DNA of 64,000 nt. Origin: Rhodothermales bacterium (GTDB lineage Bacteria; Bacteroidota; Rhodothermia; Rhodothermales; VXPQ01). The position numbers and the translations under genes are program-made. Where the stretch lies: assembly GCA_951812345.1 (NCBI GenBank), contig OX638295.1, positions 558,501 to 622,500 of the forward strand, in the 5' to 3' direction. Of this stretch, positions 49,908 through 57,600 are shown piece by piece. The notes under the pieces are model-generated. The model saw only the letters and a list, made by a program, of their open reading frames with translations, made no database searches and was not told the DNA's origin. Every line of letters begins with the position of its first letter. Within the stretch, counting starts at the first letter, position 1.

Positions 49908-50756
49908 ATGAGTTCCGAATCGTCATCGCAAACACAAAACGGCGTCGCGGCCCCCGGGTCGTACGGAGCGGAGATGCTGAGCCACACGATGATGGGCAAT
50001 GCATCGGCTCCTCCTGTTCTTCTTCTCCACGGATGGGGAAGCAGCGCCGCCAATATGGCCCCGATAGCCCAGGCGCTTACCTCGGATTACCGGGTAATGA
50101 GCATTGATCTCCCGGGGCACGGTCATTCGCCGGTACCCGTGGAGGCGATAGGGATACCGGAGCATGCCGCGCTCGTCAAGGAAATCATTGACACGCATAT
50201 CGGGGAACCGGTTACGATCATAGGACACTCCAACGGAGGCCGGATTGCACTCTACATGGCTTCGCATCCGCTCTATAAACCACTCATCCGTCATCTGGTG
50301 CTCGTAAGTCCCTCGGGTGTCACGCCAAACCGATCCATCGGGTATTATGTCCGACGGACCACAGCAAATCTGCTCAAGGCCCCTTTCCGGCTCGTGCCCG
50401 AGCCGCTTCGAGCATACGGACTCGACTGGCTAAAGCATTCGCTCGCTTGGCGCATGCTTGGGTCGTCGGACTACCGCGCCGTCGAAGGCGTCATGCGCAG
50501 CGTTTTTGTTCGTATGGTGACCTATCATCTCGATGAGCGTGTACAGGAAATCGACATCCCTGTGCTACTCTTTCGAGGTGATCGGGATACGGCTATATCA
50601 CAACGGCAGATGGAATATCTTGTACACACCATCCCCGATGCGGGCCTTGTGGTACTCGAAAATGCGGGACACTACGGCTACATGGACGATTTCGCCACGT
50701 TCATTGCCGCCACCCGGCACTTTCTGAAAACAACCCGCTTAGAACAGCCCGCTTAG
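49908..50756 (+). CDS. Alpha/beta-fold hydrolase
   Basis: The start is the ATG at 49908 (MSSESSSQTQNGV), giving 282 residues. The alpha/beta hydrolase core is clear: VLLLHGWGSSAANM (oxyanion loop), IGHSNGGRIALYMA (nucleophile Ser in GHSNG), FRGDRDTAIS (acid Asp) and NAGHYGYMDD (catalytic His). It resembles general esterases or peptidases, and the natural substrate is not evident. The membrane-anchored murF-like gene begins 89 bases downstream on the same strand, and rnhB follows. A link to cell-wall metabolism is possible but rests only on position. Confidence 0.82.
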   Translation: MSSESSSQTQNGVAAPGSYGAEMLSHTMMGNASAPPVLLLHGWGSSAANMAPIAQALTSDYRVMSIDLPGHGHSPVPVEAIGIPEHAALVKEIIDTHIGEPVTIIGHSNGGRIALYMASHPLYKPLIRHLVLVSPSGVTPNRSIGYYVRRTTANLLKAPFRLVPEPLRAYGLDWLKHSLAWRMLGSSDYRAVEGVMRSVFVRMVTYHLDERVQEIDIPVLLFRGDRDTAISQRQMEYLVHTIPDAGLVVLENAGHYGYMDDFATFIAATRHFLKTTRLEQPA

Positions 50757-50845
50757 GGACAACTCGTTTACAAGCAGTCTGCCGAAAACCGACTTGCTGC
50801 AAAACACCTGACGCCGCACCGGGTTCCCCCCTTAAGTTGATCCTT

Positions 50846-52468
50846 ATGTTCATCATTGCGTTTCTTGCTGTTGTTACGACCCTGTTTGCGGGATGGCGCG
50901 CGGCGCGGCGGCTGCGCTATTTTCTGCACGTTTTCCAGTTGCACGGCTACAAGTCCGGCGAATTCCGGGCCTGGGTTGCCCATCGTTTTCGTTCGCTCGT
51001 ATTCCGTCTCTCACATAAGCTGGCGCTCGCGGAGCTGGTCCTCATAGCCATCGCTGCCGCTTTTCTTGCTCCGCTGCTCGTCGCCGCCGTCGCGCTGCCT
51101 CTCTGGGCCGTTACCTTCGCCTCTTCGCGCCGCTACCGGAGCGACCGCGAGAAAAAACCCCTGAAGTACACAAACCGGATGCAACGCCTGTTGGCGACCG
51201 CCGCCTTGCTGGCGATTCTTCCCGTTGCAGGGGGATTGTGCCTCTGGCTCCGGGGCGATCTCGCCGACCTGTTCTGGTATCTGGGGGGCTTGTTTCTGGC
51301 GGATTTCCTGGCGCCTGCCTGGGTGCTGGCCGCCGCCGCCCTGACGGATCCTGTGGAACGACGCATTCGGGAGGGTTTCAAGCGACAGGCCCGCCGCCGG
51401 CTCAGCCGACGGTCCGACCTGAAGATCGTTGCCGTTACCGGGTCCTACGGGAAAACGAGCACGAAGACCATCCTCGGAAACATTCTTGGACTGCGTTACC
51501 AGACCCTGATCACGCCCGGTTCCTACAACACGCCCATGGGCCTCTGCCTTGTCGTCAATAACATGCTGCGGGCGGACCACCAGGTTCTCGTGCTTGAAAT
51601 GGGTATCCGACACCCCGGCGATATGGACGAACTGTGCGGTCTGGTCCAGCCCCATATCGGGGTAGCGACGTCGATCGGGATTGCGCATCTGGAAAGCATG
51701 GGGACCATCGACCGTATTGCGGACGAGAAGGCTCGCATGATCGCCAGCATGGACGCGGAGGGCGTGGCGGTTCTTAACATGGACGACGACCGGGTGGCGG
51801 CGATGGCGGAGCAGGCCCGCGGCCGGATATGGCGCATTTCTGCGCAGGGACGCCCGGGCGCCGACCTTGCGGCCTTCGATATCCGGTACGACCATCGCGG
51901 AACGTCCTTTCTTGTGCGCGACAGGAACGGAACGGAGCAGGGTTTCCAAACCCGGCTTCTCGGAGCGCACAACGTAACCAACATTCTTCTGGCGCTGGCG
52001 GTCGGATGCGAGATGGGGTTGCGCTTACGCCAGATGACGCACGCCGTGGAGCAGATCGAACCTGTTCCGCACCGGCTCCAGCTGCGCCGGGAAGGCCCGG
52101 TGACCGTCATCGACGACGCCTTCAACGCCAATCCGGTCGGCGCGCGGAACGCCGTGGAGATCCTCGGAACGTTCCGCTCGGGGCGACGCATCGTCGTAAC
52201 GCCCGGCATGATTGAACTCGGCGAGCGGCAACACGAAGAAAATCGCTTGCTGGGCGAGCATATCGCCGACCATGCGGATATTGCGCTGCTCGTGGGGCGC
52301 AAGCAAACCGCCCCCATCAGGGAGGGACTCCTGGGAAAAAATTTTCCGGCGGAAAATCTGCACGTCTTCGACGCCTTGCGGGATGCGCAAGCCTTCCTTG
52401 CGTCGTTCCTCCGCGAAGGAGACGTGGTGCTCTACGAGAACGACCTGCCGGATCAGTACGACGAATAG
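50846..52468 (+). CDS. Membrane-anchored Mur ligase, MurF-like
   Basis: Starting at ATG 50846 the protein has 540 residues. About residues 1-165 form a hydrophobic domain with four or so membrane helices. From about 190 comes a Mur ligase body: P-loop VAVTGSYGKTSTKTIL, NTPMGLCLVVNN, VLEMGIRHPGDMDEL, IGIAHLESMGT, DEKARMI, GAHNVTNILLALAV and DDAFNANPVGARNAV (MurF-type), then TPGMIELGERQ. Soluble MurF adds D-Ala-D-Ala to UDP-MurNAc-tripeptide. Here the usual N-terminal UDP-binding domain seems replaced by the membrane domain. It may be the functional MurF or a related ligase. A TTG at 50837 is a possible alternative start. Confidence 0.82.
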   Translation: MFIIAFLAVVTTLFAGWRAARRLRYFLHVFQLHGYKSGEFRAWVAHRFRSLVFRLSHKLALAELVLIAIAAAFLAPLLVAAVALPLWAVTFASSRRYRSDREKKPLKYTNRMQRLLATAALLAILPVAGGLCLWLRGDLADLFWYLGGLFLADFLAPAWVLAAAALTDPVERRIREGFKRQARRRLSRRSDLKIVAVTGSYGKTSTKTILGNILGLRYQTLITPGSYNTPMGLCLVVNNMLRADHQVLVLEMGIRHPGDMDELCGLVQPHIGVATSIGIAHLESMGTIDRIADEKARMIASMDAEGVAVLNMDDDRVAAMAEQARGRIWRISAQGRPGADLAAFDIRYDHRGTSFLVRDRNGTEQGFQTRLLGAHNVTNILLALAVGCEMGLRLRQMTHAVEQIEPVPHRLQLRREGPVTVIDDAFNANPVGARNAVEILGTFRSGRRIVVTPGMIELGERQHEENRLLGEHIADHADIALLVGRKQTAPIREGLLGKNFPAENLHVFDALRDAQAFLASFLREGDVVLYENDLPDQYDE

Positions 52469-52482
52469 CCCCTTGTACTACT

Positions 52483-53094
52483 ATGTTTGCGCCACCCAGG
52501 CTTCCTTCGCATCGTTTCGAGTACGCCCTCCGGCAACAAGGCTACGAGCACATTGCCGGCGTAGACGAAGCGGGACGAGGATGTCTGGCGGGCCCCGTGG
52601 TTGCTGCTGCCGTGATTCTTGCTCCCGACACGCACCTTCCGGGTCTGACGGACAGCAAACTGCTATCGCGCGCCATGCGCGAGAAACTGGCCGGGTCTAT
52701 CCGGGCAAGCGCCTCGAGCATCGGCGTGGGCCTGTGTTCGCCCCGGGAAATCGACCGTCTGAACATTCTGTGGGCGGCCATGGAGGCCATGCGGCGGGCG
52801 GTCTCTATGCTTGATCCCGAACCGGACTATCTGCTGATCGACGGGAACCGGTGTTTTCCCGATGCAGCGCAGCCCTTCGAAACGATCGTACAGGGCGACC
52901 GCCGGTGCCGCGCCATTGCGGCGGCGTCCGTCATCGCCAAGGTGGAGCGCGATCGCCTGATGCACGGGTTGCATGAGGACTATCCCGTCTATGCATGGAA
53001 GACGAATGCAGGGTATCCTACAAAGCAGCACTACGCGGCGCTTGCCCGGCACGGCCCGACCCCGCACCACCGCCGTTCGTTCCGGCTGGCGTGA
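52483..53094 (+). CDS. rnhB: Ribonuclease HII
   Basis: This 203-residue enzyme has the RNase HII catalytic motif IAGVDEAGRGCLAGPVVAAAVIL (Asp, Glu). It also has the conserved LTDSKLLSRAMREKLAG, YLLIDGN (Asp), IAAASVIAKVERDRLM (Asp nearby) and the basic end YPTKQHYAALARHGPTPHHRRSF. It removes single ribonucleotides and RNA primers from DNA. It lies 14 bases after the murF-like stop and converges with aroK. Confidence 0.96.
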   Translation: MFAPPRLPSHRFEYALRQQGYEHIAGVDEAGRGCLAGPVVAAAVILAPDTHLPGLTDSKLLSRAMREKLAGSIRASASSIGVGLCSPREIDRLNILWAAMEAMRRAVSMLDPEPDYLLIDGNRCFPDAAQPFETIVQGDRRCRAIAAASVIAKVERDRLMHGLHEDYPVYAWKTNAGYPTKQHYAALARHGPTPHHRRSFRLA

Positions 53095-53129
53095 CGGAAG
53101 GCATTGCGCCGGGCCTTACTTTGTATCCT

Positions 53130-53678
53130 TTACTTTCCGCGCTCCCTTTCCAGCGCCTCCATAACTTTGGACACATTGCTGTCTACAGGCCCCGGCCCCA
53201 CATCCATCACGATGTGCGCCTGTTCGTAGAACACTTCCCTTTCCGCCAGCAAGGACGCGATACGCTTGCGCAAAGCGTCTCCGGACAAGGGCCGGCCTTT
53301 CTCATGCAGCATGGGCCGGGATGCGGCCCGTTTTTCGAGTCGATCCGCCAGACGCCGGGGCGTCATGCGGAGATAGATCAGGCGCCCTTGCTTCTTTGCG
53401 AAACGCAAGTTGTCTTCCCGGGTGACCGCACCGCCTCCAAGCGCAATGACCATCCGGTCGGCATGCGATACCGCGCGTAGGTGCTCGGCTTCGAGGCGCC
53501 GGAACGCCTCTTCTCCCTGATTGGCGAAGATCTCCTGCACCGTGTCGCCCACCGCCTGCTCGATATGTCGATCCAGATCGACAAAATCGTATCCGAGCCG
53601 GTCCGCGATGCGGGGTCCGAGGGTGCTCTTTCCGCTCCCCATAAAACCCGTCAGATAGATGCGCGTAGGAACGGTCAT
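53130..53678 (-). CDS. aroK: Shikimate kinase
   Basis: This 182-residue P-loop kinase has YLTGFMGSGKSTLGPRIADRLGYDFVDLDRHIE (Walker A and the shikimate-binding DxD-like Asp pair). It also has IFANQGEEAFRRLEAEHL (Arg), IALGGGAV (shikimate loop) and the lid segment RPMLHEKGRPLSGDALRKRIASLLAERE. It makes shikimate-3-phosphate, the substrate of AroA at 15511-16815. It converges with rnhB and its start lies 194 bases from divergent truA. A GTATCCTTT sequence at its stop resembles the outer bases of the repeat family but is too short to call. Confidence 0.95.
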   Translation of the reverse strand: MTVPTRIYLTGFMGSGKSTLGPRIADRLGYDFVDLDRHIEQAVGDTVQEIFANQGEEAFRRLEAEHLRAVSHADRMVIALGGGAVTREDNLRFAKKQGRLIYLRMTPRRLADRLEKRAASRPMLHEKGRPLSGDALRKRIASLLAEREVFYEQAHIVMDVGPGPVDSNVSKVMEALERERGK

Positions 53679-53872
53679 CGGGGATATTCCGGGAATATGT
53701 CCCGGTCTGTGTGCAAATGGTCGGCGGGGAAACGCTCCCCGGCGCAGGTGTGTGGAGTAATAGCGGCGGCGCCACCACCGAACGATTCCTGAGGTAGACC
53801 GTCCGGTCTACCGGCGGCGCGACCTAACCGGCGCGTGCAAAATACGATATCCGCCGATGCGACGCGCATACG

Positions 53873-54625
53873 ATGGCTGTATACCGCATGACGATAGAAT
53901 ACGACGGCGCGCCTTTTTCCGGATGGCAAATCCAGCCGGGCAGGCCGACGGTGCAAGGTGCGCTCGAGGAGGCGCTCGCCACCGCCTTGCGCACCCCGAC
54001 AGATATTGTCGGGGCAGGGCGCACCGACGCCGGGGTGCATGCCCGGGGGCAGGTCGCACACTTTCTTGCGGACGCCCCCCGGGGGGAGGCCGGGATAGAT
54101 ACGCACCGCCTTCTTGCTTCCCTGAACGGTCTTCTCCCCGACGCCATCGCTGTCCGCATGCTCACCGTGGCTCCCGATGGCTTTCATGCCCGCTACGATG
54201 CCCGCCTTCGGCGCTACCGCTACTACATCACCACCGGGTTTCGCGCTCTTGATAGACATATGCGCGTACATATCCGGCCGGAGCCGGATTTCGCGCTTAT
54301 GCAGGCCGCTGCCGATACCCTCCTCGGCGAACACGATTTCGATACGTTCTGCCTTGCGCAGTCGGAGACGAAGAACCGCGTTTGCACCTTGCAAGAGGCG
54401 CGCTGGACGCGCGAGTCAGACGACGGGGACGCCTGTTTTGAGATAACGGGAAACAGGTTCCTGCACGGCATGGTGCGCGCGCTGGTGGGAACGTTGCTGG
54501 AGATAGGGCATGGCAAGCGTCCCGTGGAAGATATGGCTCGCCTTCTTGCCCGGAAAGATCGTCGTGCCGCCGGGCCCTCGGCGCCTGCCCATGGGCTTGT
54601 GCTCGAGGAAGTAGTGTATCCTTAA
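53873..54625 (+). CDS. truA: tRNA pseudouridine(38-40) synthase TruA
   Basis: This 250-residue enzyme shows [26 protein letters not shown], the catalytic [16 protein letters not shown] (Asp) and [12 protein letters not shown]. It also has [21 protein letters not shown] and the closing [17 protein letters not shown], all TruA-typical. It modifies uridines in the anticodon arm of many tRNAs. It converges with the M19 dipeptidase gene, 23 bases away. Confidence 0.96.
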   Translation: MAVYRMTIEYDGAPFSGWQIQPGRPTVQGALEEALATALRTPTDIVGAGRTDAGVHARGQVAHFLADAPRGEAGIDTHRLLASLNGLLPDAIAVRMLTVAPDGFHARYDARLRRYRYYITTGFRALDRHMRVHIRPEPDFALMQAAADTLLGEHDFDTFCLAQSETKNRVCTLQEARWTRESDDGDACFEITGNRFLHGMVRALVGTLLEIGHGKRPVEDMARLLARKDRRAAGPSAPAHGLVLEEVVYP

Positions 54626-54648
54626 CCCGTCTACGGCGCATTATGCCA

Positions 54649-55893
54649 TCACTTGCCCTCGGCATTCTGCATCGCGCGCGCAACCTCTTCCACATCGGAC
54701 CAGACGCGCAGCGCGTTTTCGCCCAGTATTTTCCGGATATCCTCGTCGCTGTACCCTTCTTTGAGCAAGTGGTAGATCAGGTTCGGATACATAGAGACGT
54801 CTTGCATACCATGCGGCAGCGCAAAAACGCCGTCGAAATCCGATCCGAGCCCTACATGGTCGATGCTCGTCAGCGAAACGACATGGTTGATCTGCGCCAC
54901 AATGTCCTCGACCGAGCCGATCGGGTGCGCCTTACGCTGTTCCTCGAACCGGCGTACGTATGCTTCCGACCCTTGCTGATAGCCCGCGGCCGCTAACTCT
55001 TTCTCTACGGCTGCCCGGACAGAGTCCCCCTCTGCATCGTATTCCGTGCGCAGGAATGTCGATCCGAAGACGACCATAATGACTCCGCCGTTTTCGGCGA
55101 GGCGCTGGATCATGGCATCGCCCATGTTGCGCTCCCAGCCGGGCGTAAAATGCCGGGGGGAAGAGTGGCTTGCCAGGGCAGGCGCTTCGGTGATTTCCAT
55201 CACATCGTAAAATGCTTCGTCGGAGACATGCGAGATATCGACAATGATTCCCAGCCGGTTCATTTCACGAACCGCCTCTTTACCCAAATCGCTCAGGCCG
55301 TCATGAACCCGGGTCGAATCGTAGGACGAATCGCTGAGTTGATTGACGCGGGAGTGTGTCAGTGTGATGTATCGAATGCCCCGCTCGTGGAAATATTGCA
55401 GGCGTGTAAGGTCGTCGCCGATGGGGGCGCCGTTTTCCATACCCATCGGTAGCGAGATACGTCCTGCCTCGAAGTTGGCCCGGATATCCGCCACAGACCG
55501 GGCAAAGGCAAACTTGTCCGGCCACTGCTCGACGAATCCTTCCACCATGTCGATCAGAGAATCCGCCTTTTCCGCGGCTCCGCCGGTTTCCTGATAGACC
55601 GCCGGGATGTAGATCGACATGAACGGGGCGTCGAGGCCGCCGGCAACGGCTTTCGGATAGTCGAAGTCCCCGCCGAAGGTTTCTTCGGAAATGTTTTCAT
55701 GCAAACCATCGAGCCGGTACGGTACATCGATATGGCCGTCCACGATGAGGAAGGTATGCGCCAGCGAGTCGGCGCGGGCGCGCAGGGCGTTGTCATCGGG
55801 TACGGCAGGGGCTGAGGGAGTTCCGGGGTTGCACCCGGACAATATGTTCATGACGGTGAGCAGGATGCAGAACAGGGCAGGGAAACTGCGCAT
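54649..55893 (-). CDS. Membrane dipeptidase (peptidase M19), lipoprotein
   Basis: The start is the ATG at 55891-55893, giving 414 residues with a lipoprotein signal (LTVMNILSGC). The M19 renal-dipeptidase metal sites are visible: VDGHIDVPYRLD (HxD), an acidic bridging Glu region, LTHSRVN, VDISHVSDEAFYDV and SHSSPRHF. It also has DHVGLGSDFDGVFALP and the C-terminal IRKILGENALRVW. Such enzymes hydrolyse dipeptides, including D-containing ones, and are often periplasmic. Neighbours mpl and murF-like suggest a link with murein peptides. Upstream lies a deleted repeat copy. Confidence 0.9.
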   Translation of the reverse strand: MRSFPALFCILLTVMNILSGCNPGTPSAPAVPDDNALRARADSLAHTFLIVDGHIDVPYRLDGLHENISEETFGGDFDYPKAVAGGLDAPFMSIYIPAVYQETGGAAEKADSLIDMVEGFVEQWPDKFAFARSVADIRANFEAGRISLPMGMENGAPIGDDLTRLQYFHERGIRYITLTHSRVNQLSDSSYDSTRVHDGLSDLGKEAVREMNRLGIIVDISHVSDEAFYDVMEITEAPALASHSSPRHFTPGWERNMGDAMIQRLAENGGVIMVVFGSTFLRTEYDAEGDSVRAAVEKELAAAGYQQGSEAYVRRFEEQRKAHPIGSVEDIVAQINHVVSLTSIDHVGLGSDFDGVFALPHGMQDVSMYPNLIYHLLKEGYSDEDIRKILGENALRVWSDVEEVARAMQNAEGK

Positions 55894-55959
55894 GAAGGTC
55901 TTCGGATGGCTTGGATCGTTTGCGGGAATGCGTACAGAATACGATATATGTCCGGGCAT

Positions 55960-56038
55960 TGCACTTCTCGCAGCCTTCCGAAGGGCGCTTCACGCCCGCG
56001 ACGCCCCGAATCCGCACTATTTTTGATCAGAGTATCCT
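55960..56038 (-). repeat. Truncated MITE-like element, copy E
   Basis: TTCTCGCAGCCTTCCGAAGG and the following CGCTTCACGCCCGCGACGCC match the interior of copy B. They are then joined by deletion to TTTTGATCAGAGTATCCT, the right end. The other end is lost. The mpl stop codon lies three bases beyond the right end. Confidence 0.75.
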
Positions 56039-56041
56039 TTA

Positions 56042-57544
56042 TTACGCTGCATCATCCGGCTTCGCTGCTGCCGGTTCGCGCTTCACGAGCGCTGCGATCA
56101 GGCGGGTAAGGAGTCCGTCGAAGCTACCGTTGCTCATGATCAGCGCCACATCCCCAGGGCGCAGTGCGTCCAGAAGCGGGGGCAGGAGGCGCTCCGCATC
56201 GGGTCGGATGGTTGCAGGGATGCCGCGGGCTTCGAGAATATTCCCGACGCTTTCCGCATCCAGCAGATCGCCTGTCCTGTCGTTGTGGCGTACAGGCGGC
56301 GCGCTGATAAACACGGCGTCCGCCCGGTCGAAGGCATGACCATACGGTTCTTCGAAGATCTTCCGCCGGCTTGAGTTGGAACGCGGCTCGAAAACGGCCA
56401 CGATGCGGCGGTCGGGCCATCGTTCGGCGATTGCGCGGACCGTTTCGCTTACTGCCGTGGGATGGTGCGCAAAGTCGTCCACTACAAGGACGCCGTTTGT
56501 CTCGCCCAGCACTTCCTGCCGGCGCTTCATTCCGGAAAAGGAGGCGAATCCCTCCGCAATCTGTGCGGGCGAGAGGCCCTCGTCCAGCGCAATCGCGCAG
56601 ACGGCCAGCGCATTGAACAGGTTATGCCGCCCGCTCATGGGCAGAAAAATATCCGTCTGTTCCCGGCCATGCGCCCGCAGCGTAAAACGCTGTCCGCCGG
56701 GGGCGGGACGCGCGTTCCCGGCGGCGATTTCCTCGTTTGCAAAGCCGATGCAGGCTACGCGGGCCCGGGTATGGTCTGCAAGCGCCCGTACTTCGGGATC
56801 GTTTCCGTTCAATACAAGAAGTCCGTCCGGGTCGACAAGGCCGACGAATGCCCGGAATGCTTCGCGATACTCTTCCCAGCTATCGTAGATGTCCGCATGA
56901 TCGAACTCCAGCGACGTGACGACGGCGCTGGCAGGCCGGTAGTGCATCATCTTCGGACGCTTGTCGAAATAGGCGCTGTCGTATTCGTCGCCCTCGACGA
57001 CAAAATGCCGGCCGGCGCCGACGCCGCACGAGGCCCCGCCGTGTGCAGGCAATCCGCCTACGAGGAACCCCGGATCCATCCCGGCGCTCTGCAGAATGTG
57101 GACAAGCATGCCGGTGGTGGTCGTCTTGCCGTGCGTGCCGGCGATAACCAGCGACTTCCGGTCGTCCAGGAAGAAGTGCGCAATGCCTTCGGGCAGGGAC
57201 AACTGGGCAAGGCCCTGCTCTCTGGCGTACGATGCTTCCGGATGGGTCGGCGTGCAGGCGTTGCCTACGATAACCAGATCCGGCGGCGGATCCAGATGCT
57301 GTGCATCGTACCCTTCGAGCATGGTAATGCCCGCCTCGGCAATCCGCGTGCTCATGGGCGGGTAATAGCGCTCGTCGGATCCCTGCACGGCGTACCCTGC
57401 GTCCTGCAGGAGGCCGGCGAGGGATCCCATGCCGGCGCCGCAAATCCCGATGAGGTGTACGCTTGTTATTTCATCCGGTGCGGGCGGGGCGGGCCGATCG
57501 AATATGCGAAGATGCGCGTCGGCGAAGTCGCTTAACCGTTTCAT
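56042..57544 (-). CDS. mpl: UDP-MurNAc:L-Ala-gamma-D-Glu-meso-DAP ligase Mpl
   Basis: This 500-residue Mur ligase has Mpl rather than MurC features: HLIGICGAGMGSLAGLLQDAGYAVQGSD followed by YYPPMSTRI. It has P-loop IAGTHGKTTTTGML, EGDEYDSAYFDKRPKMMHYRP with LEFDHADIYDS, and DDFAHHPTAVSETVRAI. Mpl reattaches recovered murein tripeptide to UDP-MurNAc, so it belongs to wall recycling. The residues that distinguish it from MurC (YPPMST, FDKR) are all present. The M19 dipeptidase lies downstream on the same strand, separated by repeat copy E. Confidence 0.92.
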   Translation of the reverse strand: MKRLSDFADAHLRIFDRPAPPAPDEITSVHLIGICGAGMGSLAGLLQDAGYAVQGSDERYYPPMSTRIAEAGITMLEGYDAQHLDPPPDLVIVGNACTPTHPEASYAREQGLAQLSLPEGIAHFFLDDRKSLVIAGTHGKTTTTGMLVHILQSAGMDPGFLVGGLPAHGGASCGVGAGRHFVVEGDEYDSAYFDKRPKMMHYRPASAVVTSLEFDHADIYDSWEEYREAFRAFVGLVDPDGLLVLNGNDPEVRALADHTRARVACIGFANEEIAAGNARPAPGGQRFTLRAHGREQTDIFLPMSGRHNLFNALAVCAIALDEGLSPAQIAEGFASFSGMKRRQEVLGETNGVLVVDDFAHHPTAVSETVRAIAERWPDRRIVAVFEPRSNSSRRKIFEEPYGHAFDRADAVFISAPPVRHNDRTGDLLDAESVGNILEARGIPATIRPDAERLLPPLLDALRPGDVALIMSNGSFDGLLTRLIAALVKREPAAAKPDDAA

Positions 57545-57600
57545 ACGTCGCTACCGGCTCTTGCGGCACACCGGCTCTATACTTTTCTGTAGCTGCGGCG

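Noticed and set aside
54613-54624. GTATCCTTAA at the truA stop as another element end
   Set aside because: Only ten bases match and the inner part (GATCAGA) is absent; chance or family codon use explains it.
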